A stretch of DNA of 30,388 nt from Palsa-883 sp035696165 (GTDB lineage Bacteria > Pseudomonadota > Alphaproteobacteria > Acetobacterales > Acetobacteraceae): contig DASRQX010000270.1 of assembly GCA_035696165.1 (NCBI GenBank), positions 1 to 30,388 of the forward strand. The letters run 5' to 3'. Both the position numbers and the translations under genes were made by a program. The notes beneath the pieces are model-generated. The model was not told the DNA's origin. It ran no database searches and saw only the letters and a list, made by a program, of their open reading frames with translations. This document shows, in pieces, positions 7,443 to 15,318 of this stretch. Each line of letters starts with the position of its first letter. The stretch's first letter is position 1.

Positions 7443-8204
7443 ATGGGCACAGCACGATTGAAGGTATTCTGGCAGCCTGGATGAACGAGCTGTCTGAAAC
7501 TCAAAGAGTTTCTGTCGGTCCGTGAGATCGAGTTCGAATCGATAAACGTCCTGGAAAACGCCGCCGGCCTCGCCGAGCTGCGTCGCCTGGGCGCACGCTC
7601 CGTCCCGGTCCTGTCCCGGGGCGACGACTACGTCTTCGCGCAGAACATCGGCCACGTCGTCAAGTTTCTCGGCCTCAACGAGGCCACCGGCCCGGTCCTG
7701 TCGCCGTCCCAATTGATCGCCCGCCTGGACCTGTTCCTGACCGCCGCCGCGCGGTTCATTCCGCAGATGCCGGACGACCGCCTGGCCACCGAGGTGCCGA
7801 ATCGCCCGCGCAGCTATCGCGTGCTGGCCCACCACATCTTCCGCATCCCCGAGGCGTTCCTGGAAGTCGCCGCCGGCGCGGCACTCACCTACGAAAGCCT
7901 CGTCGCGCCGCCACCGGACCAGATGCACCGCACCGCCGAGATCGTCGCCTACGGCAACGGCGTGCGCCGCCGCCTTGGCGCGTGGTGGGACGCCAAGCCC
8001 GACAAATCCGGCCACGAAACGGTGCAGACTTATTACGGCCCGCAATTGCTGCACGAACACCTCGAGCGCACCACCTGGCATTCCGGCCAGCACGTGCGGC
8101 AATGGATGATGCTGCTGCGCATGGCCGGGATAGAACCCGACCGCCCGCTCGGCGACCGTGCGTTCACCGCACTGCCAATGCCCACCAGCGTCTGGGACGG
8201 CTAG
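7443..8204 (+). CDS. Glutaredoxin-DinB fusion with in-frame TGA at the redox cysteine (candidate selenoprotein)
   Basis: Read through one TGA (7482-7484), this frame encodes 253 residues ending at TAG. The ATG at 7443 has a good ribosome binding site (caggggaccacc). Residues 1-78 form a glutaredoxin/thioredoxin-like domain: strand RLKVFWQPG, then codon 14 (TGA), T15, S16, C17, then LKLKEFL, and the cis-proline SVP (53-55). Related proteins, as I remember them, read WQPGCSSC here, so TGA replaces the first cysteine of CxxC, giving UxxC if it is read as selenocysteine. Residues 95-250 form a DinB-like four-helix domain with His131 and the H-x-x-x-H pair His213/His217, a probable metal site. No stop or frameshift occurs in the 239 codons after TGA. 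Without readthrough only a 13-residue peptide is made, and no good internal start would restore the redox domain. The alternative is a TGC-to-TGA nonsense mutation or sequencing error. Function: thiol-disulfide or glutathione-linked chemistry is inferred; the substrate is unknown. Confidence 0.7.
7489..7519 (+). promoter_or_regulatory. Hairpin just downstream of the in-frame TGA (candidate SECIS-like element)
   Basis: Starting five bases after the TGA, the RNA can form a stem: GAAACUC (7496-7502) pairs perfectly with GAGUUUC (7506-7512) around an AAA loop, and the stem extends outward through U-U mismatches and the pairs 7494-7514, 7492-7516, 7491-7517, 7490-7518 and 7489-7519. The loop begins 18 bases after the TGA, within the spacing I recall for bacterial SECIS elements (roughly 16-37). 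It lacks the guanine usually found in the first two loop positions, which weakens the case. The codons here (AAA, AAA, TTT) are AT-ending, against the strong GC-ending habit of the surrounding genes. Confidence 0.4.
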
Positions 8205-8268
8205 CGCCGGCGCCGCCTGATAGTCGGCGCCCCCGCCCGCTGCTGGCCCCTCCGTCATGCCGGCCCCT

Positions 8269-8358
8269 CCCGTCATGCCGGCGCAGGCCGGTATCCACGA
8301 CTTGTCTTCGTGCCGTAAGCGAAATCGTGGATGGCCCGCTTGCGCGAGCCATGACGGG
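8269..8358. repeat. Dispersed palindromic intergenic repeat (WIPACAGMT type)
   Basis: The ends cccgtcatg (8269-8277) and its complement catgacggg (8350-8358) enclose an inner inverted pair tccacga (8294-8300) / tcgtgga (8325-8331), giving a long imperfect hairpin. Read on the minus strand it yields SWIPACAGMT, the peptide produced by a very common non-coding repeat of alphaproteobacterial genomes. A second partial copy of its end (ccgtcatgccggc) precedes it at about 8251-8264. It lies between the glutaredoxin-DinB gene and the exporter gene and may act as a transcription end or a transposase-mobilised REP-like element. Confidence 0.75.
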
Positions 8359-8481
8359 GGCGGCCGGCACAACGCGACCAACCCAGCCATGACCTGCTGA
8401 GAATACTGCCGGCCGCCCCATGCCCTGGCGCCGCACCCCGGGACGCGCCAACATCACACCCCGACAACAAGAAGACCGGGG

Positions 8482-10002
8482 ATGGATCCGTCCAGCACTG
8501 AACCAAAAGTGCCGCACCGCGCGCTGATCACCGGCTGCGTCATGCTGGCAACGTTGATGCAAGCGCTCGACTCCACCATCGCCAACGTCGCGCTGCCCTA
8601 CATGCAGGGCAGCATGTCGGCCTCGGCCGAGGAAATCACCTGGGTGCTGACGTCCTACGTCATCGCCGCCGCGATCATGACGGCCCCGGTCGGCTGGATG
8701 GCGGTGCGCTTCGGACGCAAGAAGCTCTACATCGTCTGCCTGGCCGGCTTCACCATCACCTCCATGATGTGTGGCGCGGCGCAGAACCTGCAACAGATCG
8801 TCGTGTTCCGCCTGTTACAAGGCATGTGTGGCGCGGCGCTGGGACCGCTAGCGCAGGCGACGATGCTGGACATCTACCCCTATTCCCGCCGCCCCCACGC
8901 GATGGCGATCTTCAGCTCCGGCGTAACGATGGGGCCGCTGATGGGCCCGACCCTCGGCGGCTACCTGACCGACTGGTACAACTGGCGCTACGTGTTCTAC
9001 GTCAACCTGCCGTTCGGCATCTTCGCCATCGTCGGCCTGCTGTTGTTCATGCCGAACACCAAGCCAAGGCAGGGACTGCGATTCTCCTGGGCGGGCTTCG
9101 CCATGCTTGCGCTGGCGCTGGGCGCGCTGCAGTTGATGCTGGACCGCGGCGAAGAGCAGGACTGGTTCACCTCACGCGAGATCATCATCGAGGCCGTGCT
9201 GGCCGGCCTGGGGTTCTACCTGTTCATCGTGCACATGTTCACCGCCGAGAAACCGTTCCTGCCCCCAGCAATGTTCCGCGACAGGAACTTCGTTGCCGCC
9301 TTCATCATGGTGGTCTGCATATCCAGCGTGATGCTGGCGACCTCGGCCCTGCTGGCGCCCTATCTGCAGAACCTGGCGGGCTACCCGGTCTACACCGCCG
9401 GCCTGTCCCTCTCGCCGCGCAGCTTCGGCACCGTCGCGTCGATGTTCCTGGCCGCGCTGCTGTCCAAATGGATCGACCAGCGCAAGCTCATGGCGATCGG
9501 GTTTGTCATCCTGGGCTGGGCGCTGCACGCCATGAGCGCCTGGACGCCCGACGTGACCGAGGCGCAGATGATCGCCACGCTGGTCATCCAGGGTCTGTCC
9601 ATCGGCCTGGTGTTCAACCCGCTGGCGGTGATCGCCTTCAGCACGCTGGCGCCGCATTTCCGCGGCGACGGGACGGCATTGCAGGCGCTGGCCCGCAATA
9701 TCGGCGCGGCGATCGGCATCTCGGTGACCTCGTTCACGCTGGAGCGCAGCGCGCAGGCGATGCACGCCGACATCGCTGCCGGCATCACGCCGTTCGATCG
9801 GCTGCTGCAACACACCGGTGCCGCGCGGATCTACGATCTGGCCACGCAGCACGGTGCGGCGCTGCTGAACCAGGAGATCACGCGGCAGTCGCAGATTATC
9901 GCCTACAACAACGACTTCCACATGATGGCGTTCATCGTCGTGCCGCCCCTACTGCTGATCCTGCTGATGCACGGGACCAAGGTGGCCAGTCCACGCGGCT
10001 GA
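8482..10002 (+). CDS. DHA2-family MFS drug:proton exporter (EmrB/QacA type)
   Basis: A 506-residue inner-membrane protein with about 14 hydrophobic segments. It shows the DHA2 landmarks: LDSTIANVALP (29-39, motif D1), ITWVLTSYVIAAAI, the loop GWMAVRFGRKK (71-81, motif A), RLLQGMCGAALGP (motif B region) and GVTMGPLMGPTLGGYL (antiporter motif C). EmrB-type exporters expel hydrophobic or amphiphilic compounds by proton antiport and often work with a periplasmic EmrA/HlyD-family adaptor. No adaptor gene is next to it here, which is unusual for an EmrB proper; the adaptor may lie elsewhere or the protein may work alone. The ATG at 8482 follows gaccgggg. No regulator is adjacent. Confidence 0.92.
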   Translation: MDPSSTEPKVPHRALITGCVMLATLMQALDSTIANVALPYMQGSMSASAEEITWVLTSYVIAAAIMTAPVGWMAVRFGRKKLYIVCLAGFTITSMMCGAAQNLQQIVVFRLLQGMCGAALGPLAQATMLDIYPYSRRPHAMAIFSSGVTMGPLMGPTLGGYLTDWYNWRYVFYVNLPFGIFAIVGLLLFMPNTKPRQGLRFSWAGFAMLALALGALQLMLDRGEEQDWFTSREIIIEAVLAGLGFYLFIVHMFTAEKPFLPPAMFRDRNFVAAFIMVVCISSVMLATSALLAPYLQNLAGYPVYTAGLSLSPRSFGTVASMFLAALLSKWIDQRKLMAIGFVILGWALHAMSAWTPDVTEAQMIATLVIQGLSIGLVFNPLAVIAFSTLAPHFRGDGTALQALARNIGAAIGISVTSFTLERSAQAMHADIAAGITPFDRLLQHTGAARIYDLATQHGAALLNQEITRQSQIIAYNNDFHMMAFIVVPPLLLILLMHGTKVASPRG

Positions 10003-10014
10003 GCTAACCGTCCC

Positions 10015-12217
10015 CTACGGCGTGTCGCTCAACACGACGCCAGATGCAGTCGACATCGGTACGTGAACCGGCTTGTTGAAATTCCAAGGCGTCGTAATGG
10101 TATCGCCAGGTGACGTGGCATCGAGGATCGCCGTGCTGGCGGTGAAGGCGGCCGCGACACCCGGGGCGGCGCCAAGGTCCGCAGCGATGTTCCACCCGGC
10201 CGGCCGCGTGACCACAGCGAAATTGTCGGTGACCGCATTGCCGCGACCCATCGTCGCAGTGCCACACAGATAGAACAGTCGGCAGGCTGCGCTGGCATGC
10301 ACCAGTGCCTGCGCCAGGGTGATTTGCAACAGCGTCGTGCTGAGCCGCACGCAGGCGGGCGCGTCGACGATCGTGCCGGGCGCGGCCACCGAACCGCCAT
10401 CCATCACCGCCCAGCCAGTGCCAGCCACGGCCAGGGTCGGCGGGACAATCAGGTCAGTGCCGCAATCGTGCTGCACCGTGATGATCAGCGTGGTGTTGGA
10501 CTGACGGTAAACCTTGCTGATCACCGGCCCGCCCGCCGCGGGTATGCCCGCGGGGATGGCGGTGATGGTGTCGCCACCCTCGGATGCCAGGATCGCGCGC
10601 GCCACCAGTGGTGCCGCCAGCATGCCGAAGCGCTGATTGTCCGGGATGTCGCAGTGCAGCGAATCGCCCCCGCTCCAGCTCCCAGTGGCCGCGTTATAGG
10701 CAAGTGGCGCGTTTCCCCCGATCCCGCGCAGAAAACTGTTCGAGGTCTGCGGCAGCACCACGGTCACGTTCTGCGTCGGATTGGCGGCGATGTCGGCAAC
10801 CACCTCCCGCTGCATCTGCGCGCCCGGGTCGTTGCTGCCGCATGAGAATGGGATCACCGACCACCAGACCTACGGCAGGCTGGCCGCGGAACGCGACAGC
10901 ATGCCACGCTCGAGCGACAGGACCCGGCGAGCCGCGGCTTCATCGGTCGCCTTTTCGCTGTACTGCCGGGTGCAGTCGTCCTCGGACCAGGGCCAGATGA
11001 TCACTGCGACGTCGGCGGAATCCTGGGCCGCGGTGCGAGACTGACTCCATGTCTGCACTGGGTTGCCGTCGTTGCCCAGACTCCAGGTGGAGGCATTGCT
11101 GCCGTCGCCCGGGTTGTTCACGAACGAACCGAAGAGCCCCAGGGCGGGGGCGGGATACATGCCCTCGCCGTGTATGCAGGTGGCGCCCGCCGGCGGGCTG
11201 GCGCCGTAGCTGCCGACCACGCCGTACGCCAAGGCGCCGAGATGCCAGGCGACGCCCTGGGCCATCAGGTGCCAGGCGCCATCGTTGAGGCCGTTGCCAG
11301 CATTGGACTGGCCGGTAACCAGGACCTGGATGCCCTTGCGCAGACCCAGGATCCACTGAGCCTCATAGGCAAGAACGCTCGCTACGCCGCCGGCGTTCAG
11401 GGCAGCGTTCCAAATCGCCGCTTCGTGGAACCAGCACTCCGCCCCGCGTTGCGTGGCGCCATTGTGCAGGAACAGCAGCGGCGCCCTGAGCGACGATGCC
11501 AGCGGATTGGGCACGGCCGTGGCAACCGGTGCGGCATCGAGCCACACATCGACGCCGGTGCAGGGGGTGTTGCGAAGGATCACGGCATCCGTGTGCCGGC
11601 GCGTCAGTGTCGTGGTCATCACGGTCTGCTGGGCACCGGGAAACAGCACCAGCCGGGTGCCGCCATTGTTGTCGGCGCCCAGGACCTGGGTCCCGCCAAT
11701 GCTCAGCCGGGTGCTTGCGGCTGTGGAATTTTGCCGCCAGTTGGGCTGCGACCATACCAGAAAAGCGTCCAGGCGGTGGCGGAGCCGAGCGCCATCGCCG
11801 CGCTCTTCAAGCCTTGATCCGGATCCATCAGTGGAAGCTGCTGGCCGCACGGCGGCAGATTGGGCGGGATGACCGTGTTCAGGCCGACGCCGCCCAGCAA
11901 GCCGTTCAGGCGTGTGGTGTGGCCACGGGCGACACGGTGCCGCTGGAAGCTGCGTGCCAGACCGTCACTGGTGTGCCGACCCCGGATCTATCCGCCACAC
12001 CCCCCGCCAACCTACCGAACGCGCTCAGCGCCGCGCCGCCGGGGTTGAGGATACCGGTTGCGACCCCGGCATCTCACCAACCGGCATGCCCGGCGATCGT
12101 GGACAGGCTTGCGACGATGGGGGGTGGAACGATGGTGGACGGCGACCCCATCAGCATCGGTCGTTCCGGAGCGGCTATCAGAACCCGGCGGCTGTTTCCG
12201 CTCAGGATCAGCGTCAT
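10015..12217 (-). pseudogene. SGNH-hydrolase/LamG-like protein, multiply interrupted
   Basis: Pieces in successive frames join into one protein of about 730 residues. It starts at ATG 12217 (with ggagg eight bases upstream; MTLILSGNSRR) and is broken by TGA at 12074-12076. It continues as DAGVATGILNPGG and needs a frameshift near 11905-11915 to enter RLNGLLGGVGLNTVIPPN. It shifts again near 11760 (ATAWTLF to VWSQPNWRQN) and reaches an in-frame TAG at 10870-10872 (RSAASLP-stop-VWWSVIPF) before ending with TAG at 10015. The middle resembles a LamG/concanavalin-like module (WFHEAAIWNAALN). It is followed by an SGNH hydrolase: catalytic-serine block TGQSNAGNG, WPWSEDD, and the Asp/His block GDSLHCD, which lies beyond the TAG. 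Serine and histidine are thus on separate open frames. Such proteins act on acylated carbohydrates; the original role is unknown. It ends just 13 bases from the exporter gene, convergently. Confidence 0.8.
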
Positions 12218-12543
12218 GGCGCGGCCTCCGGCAAGGCGGCAGGACGGGGGGGTACGGCGGCGGAAAAACATGCGGTGGATTCCTGGTGTGACGGCTGCCG
12301 CCGCCGGGGAATTCGCCGCGCGTTCTAACTCAGACTAACAAATAATGCAAGATAAAATAACACGCCATGCCGTCTCGTTTTGCGTGCGAAGGTGGAACGT
12401 AGGGCGGAAAAGTCTTGCGCCCGGGCGCTTGACCCGGGGGGGCGCCTTCCGCCAACTTGTCCACCCGCGAACGCCGGACATGTCCGGTGCGACACAACTG
12501 GCGGAAGGCGCTGCCCGTTTCAGCCCTACAGACGACCCGCTTG
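12218..12543. other. Intergenic stretch with nested palindromes
   Basis: About 325 bases between the SGNH pseudogene start and the aminotransferase stop. The left part should hold the promoter of the former SGNH gene. An AT-rich island (about 12326-12362, including aataatgcaagataaaataa) stands out in GC-rich DNA and may mark an insertion edge. The right part holds the inverted-repeat element at 12442-12511. I see no gene. Confidence 0.6.
12442..12511. repeat. Inverted repeat enclosing a 14-bp palindrome
   Basis: gcgccttccgcca (12442-12454) is perfectly complementary to tggcggaaggcgc (12499-12511), and the similarity extends a further seven bases inward. Between the arms lies the perfect palindrome ccggacatgtccgg (12474-12487). 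The element could be a bidirectional terminator downstream of the aminotransferase gene or a small REP/MITE-like element. There is no T-run typical of an intrinsic terminator. Confidence 0.7.
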
Positions 12544-13767
12544 CTAACCGACCCGCCGCGCCGCCGCCGGCTGCCGTCCCACGATAAGTCCCTCCCAGGC
12601 ATCCAGCGCCGGCGCAACACCATTCCGCCCAAACCCCACGCGGAACCGGTCCGCCGGTGTCGGCCCCAGCGATGACCGCCACACGGACCCCGGCAGCACC
12701 AGCACACCGGCCTCGCACGCCAACTCCTCGGCGAACGCCTCCACCCCGTCCGCACCACGATAGCGCGGGAACGCGGTAACCCCGCCGGCCGGCTCGTCCC
12801 ACTCGAACAACCCGGAGTGCCGCGCGAAAAACGCCCGCAGCCGGCGCAGGTTTGCGTCCGCCAGCGCGCGATTGCGCCCGAGTATCCGCCCCTGCGCCTG
12901 GATCGCGATATGCGCCAGCACCTCCGACGGTGCGGCGAGGCAGCCCGACAGCGCGGTCTTCACCGCCTGCATCCGCGCCAGCACGCCCCGATCGCGGCAT
13001 GCAGCCCAGCCTACGCGCAGCCCAGGCAGCCCGTGGCTTTTGGTCAGCGCATTGATCGAGATGCCGCGTTCATAGACTTCCGCGATTTGCGGCAGGCGCA
13101 TGGCGGGATCGCGATCAATCAGCCGATAGACCTCGTCGTTGACCAGCCACAGCCCGTGCCGCCGGCACAGCGCGATCAGTGCGTCGAGGCAGCCGCGATC
13201 GATCAGCGTCCCAGTCGGATTGTTAGGGAAATTGACGACCACCAGCCGCGTTGTCGGCCGGATCGCCGCCGCGACCTTCGCCAGATCCAGCCGCCACCGG
13301 TCGTCCGGGTCCAGCGCCACGCCGGTGACGTCGGCAACCGAGGTCACCGCCATCTCCGACGGCTGGTAGCACGGCACCACGACGATGGCGTGACCCCTGG
13401 GGGCGTGACCCTGGGCGGCGTGACCCTGGGCGGCGAGACCGTGGGGCGCGTGATCCGGGGCTGCGTGATCCCCGGCGCTCAGCAGCGCCCGGGCGGCGCA
13501 CGCCAGGGCTTCCTGTGCCCCGGCGAAGCACAACACCGTGTCCGGCGTAATACCGGCATAGGTCCCGGCGATGGCCTGACGCAGCCACACCGCGCCGCGC
13601 GGATCGGTGTAGCCCAGGTCCAGCCCCTGCCAGCGGTGCAGATCGTCCGGCGCCGCCATCGCCAGCAGATCGCGCAGCGGCAGCGTTTCGGCCTCCGAGG
13701 CCGCCAGGTTGTGCCGCGCGACGGGACCCCAGCGGGTCAAAAGGGCGCCAAGCGCGAACTCTTGCAT
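12544..13767 (-). CDS. PLP-dependent aminotransferase, class I/II (fold type I)
   Basis: A 407-residue cytoplasmic enzyme. It has YTDPRG near residue 53, FAGAQEAL (81-88, cofactor phosphate-side loop), FPNNPTG (180-186), NDEVYR (210-215, the Asp that contacts the pyridine nitrogen) and TKSHGLPGLRVGW (242-254) with Lys243 as the Schiff-base lysine. Near the C-terminus the RFRVGFGR segment supplies the arginine that binds the substrate carboxylate. The amino-acid substrate cannot be read from the sequence. A loop at 100-127 is expanded by a 15-bp tandem repeat (GHAAQGHAPRGHA), which normal family members lack. It is monocistronic in this window; repeat elements flank it on both sides. The ATG at 13767 follows cggagcagg. 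Stop is TAG. Confidence 0.9.
   Translation of the reverse strand: MQEFALGALLTRWGPVARHNLAASEAETLPLRDLLAMAAPDDLHRWQGLDLGYTDPRGAVWLRQAIAGTYAGITPDTVLCFAGAQEALACAARALLSAGDHAAPDHAPHGLAAQGHAAQGHAPRGHAIVVVPCYQPSEMAVTSVADVTGVALDPDDRWRLDLAKVAAAIRPTTRLVVVNFPNNPTGTLIDRGCLDALIALCRRHGLWLVNDEVYRLIDRDPAMRLPQIAEVYERGISINALTKSHGLPGLRVGWAACRDRGVLARMQAVKTALSGCLAAPSEVLAHIAIQAQGRILGRNRALADANLRRLRAFFARHSGLFEWDEPAGGVTAFPRYRGADGVEAFAEELACEAGVLVLPGSVWRSSLGPTPADRFRVGFGRNGVAPALDAWEGLIVGRQPAAARRVG
13387..13470 (-). repeat. 15-bp in-frame tandem repeat in the aminotransferase
   Basis: Roughly five units of a 15-bp motif (plus-strand core ggcgtgaccctgggc) encode D/G-H-A-x-x pentapeptides at residues about 100-127, between the FAGAQEAL helix and the strand IVVVPCYQP. 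The most similar units (13400-13435) are nearly identical, suggesting recent expansion by slippage. Confidence 0.75.
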
Positions 13768-13888
13768 GCAGCCTGCTCCGTGACGCCCGGTATATGGGGC
13801 GCCCGACGCCCGTTAGTGAGACGTGCAACAATTACCAAGTCACATGATGCCAATATGTCTCGCCGGATCCACCCGGGTGACCCCACCC

Positions 13889-13987
13889 GTAGGGTGGGTA
13901 AGCTCTTGCGCCACCCACCGCTTTCCCCCCGCACCACCGTCCGCCGCGCGGCGGACGGTGGGTGGCGCAAGAGCTTACCTACCCTAC
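13889..13987. repeat. Large inverted-repeat element with 32-base arms
   Basis: The left arm (13889-13920) and the right arm (13956-13987) are reverse complements with a single mismatch; each contains the core agctcttgcgccacccaccg or its complement. Between them is a perfect palindrome, 13937-13958 (ccgtccgccg / cggcggacgg around a central CG pair). It fills most of the 270-base gap between the aminotransferase start and the glycosidase stop. Its size, symmetry and intergenic site fit a mobile REP/MITE-like element or strong terminator. Confidence 0.8.
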
Positions 13988-14037
13988 AATCGAAGCGGTA
14001 ATCGTTGGGTGTCGCCTTGGTGAGACCGACGGCGGCG

Positions 14038-15318
14038 TTACATGGCCGCGTCGTCTTGCCAGAGCAGATAGATCGCCGCCGTCCACGAGAAGTCTGCGCC
14101 GCCGATGCCGTCGCCGGTCGTCGGGTCGAAATATTCGCTGGGACCCGCCGCGTTGATCAGCGCCAGCGTGTCGCCGCGGATCCGATCGGCCGTCGCGGCA
14201 TCGCCTGCCGCGCGGAACCCATCGGCGATCATCCAGTTCACCACCGCCCAGATCGGTCCGCGCCAGTAGCGTTGCGGCTCGAAGCCCGGGTGGTCCGGGT
14301 CGGTGGAGGGGACCAGCCGGGCAACCCGCGCGGCCCACCGCGCGAGCGTCGCACCCAGCGCCGCAACGCGCGCCGGCGCATGCGCCGCGAACAGCGGCAG
14401 AAACCCGCCGGAGGTGCCGACCGGAATGGTTTCATGGGTCACCAGGTCCATGCTTGCGTAAAGCCCAAGGTCGTCGCGCCACAGCCGTTCCAGCGCCGCG
14501 TGCAGGCGTGCAATGCGCTCTTCGATTTCCGTCCGTTCTTCTACCGTGCCGAAGCGCGCGGCCAGCGCCAGCAGGTCGTGCTCGGCACGCAGCAGGATCG
14601 AATTGGTGGAAACGTCCGCGATGCGGAACGGCGAGACTGCCAGCATGCGCGCCGGATCCCACTCCGCGTCGCGGAACAGGTCGACCAGATGGATGAAGCG
14701 CTGGTACTCCTCGCCGCGCGGGCGCATCGTCGCGTCCACCAGCGAGGTGTCGCGCCGGCGGATTGGCGTTGTCGTGTCCGTAGGCACCCGCGCCAGAGCG
14801 ACGTCCCAGGCCGGGGAATTGTCCATCCCGGTCTCCCACGGGTGCAGCGTCGCCACCAGGCCGCGCCGCTCCGGGTCGCGCGCCGCCTGCCACCAGCGAT
14901 GGTTGCGCACCAGCGCGGGATACACCGCCGCCGCGACCGCCTCGGTCTGCAGGCGGTCCCGCGTGTGATCCCACAAATGCCGCGTCGCGGTCGCCAGTAC
15001 CGGTGGCTGGGTGATCCCCGAGGTCGGCGGCCGGCGCGTGACACCCCACACATCCGGTCCGGGAAAGTAATCATCGGACGGCGCATGGAAGACGATCTGC
15101 GGGATCATTCCGTCTTCCCACTGGCCCCGCAGCAGCAAGCTGATCTCTTGCCATGCCCGCATTTCGTCGAAGGTGCTCCAGCCCATCGCGACAAAGGCGG
15201 AATCCCAGTTCCACTGGAATGGATACAGCCGCGCCGTCGGCACGCAGTAGCCGCCGCGATCGTTGGTGCGCAGGATCGCGCGGGCCGGTTCGATGTTGAT
15301 CATGCGCCCGTTGGTCAT
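14038..15318 (-). CDS. GH63-type glycoside hydrolase (glucosylglycerate/mannosylglycerate hydrolase-like)
   Basis: A 426-residue cytoplasmic protein without signal peptide, with the (alpha/alpha)6-barrel landmarks of the GH63/mannosylglycerate-hydrolase group: YPFQWNWDSAF (32-42), GMIPQIVFH (70-78), HPWETGMDNSPAWD (159-172), YWRGPIWAVVNWM, and SEYFDPTTGDGIGGADFSWTAA (394-415). Asp166 or Asp172 and Glu395 are the likely acidic catalytic residues, by analogy with mannosylglycerate hydrolase. Its ATG overlaps the TGA of the ABC ATPase gene by four bases, so it is translationally coupled as last gene of the sugar-uptake operon. This suggests it hydrolyses the imported solute in the cytoplasm. A glycosylglycerate-like solute is inferred from the family; trehalose or another alpha-glycoside is possible. 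Stop is TAA. Confidence 0.85.
   Translation of the reverse strand: MTNGRMINIEPARAILRTNDRGGYCVPTARLYPFQWNWDSAFVAMGWSTFDEMRAWQEISLLLRGQWEDGMIPQIVFHAPSDDYFPGPDVWGVTRRPPTSGITQPPVLATATRHLWDHTRDRLQTEAVAAAVYPALVRNHRWWQAARDPERRGLVATLHPWETGMDNSPAWDVALARVPTDTTTPIRRRDTSLVDATMRPRGEEYQRFIHLVDLFRDAEWDPARMLAVSPFRIADVSTNSILLRAEHDLLALAARFGTVEERTEIEERIARLHAALERLWRDDLGLYASMDLVTHETIPVGTSGGFLPLFAAHAPARVAALGATLARWAARVARLVPSTDPDHPGFEPQRYWRGPIWAVVNWMIADGFRAAGDAATADRIRGDTLALINAAGPSEYFDPTTGDGIGGADFSWTAAIYLLWQDDAAM

Noticed and set aside
7413..8390. 325-codon minus-strand frame opposite the Grx-DinB gene
   Set aside because: Its start derives from the intergenic repeat (WIPACAGMT) and the rest is antisense to conserved Grx-DinB codons; no family features.
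12074..12076. TGA in the SGNH-type pseudogene as selenocysteine
   Set aside because: The context (GHAGW-stop-DAGV) has no redox motif, and the same gene has frameshifts and a TAG, so it is simply broken.
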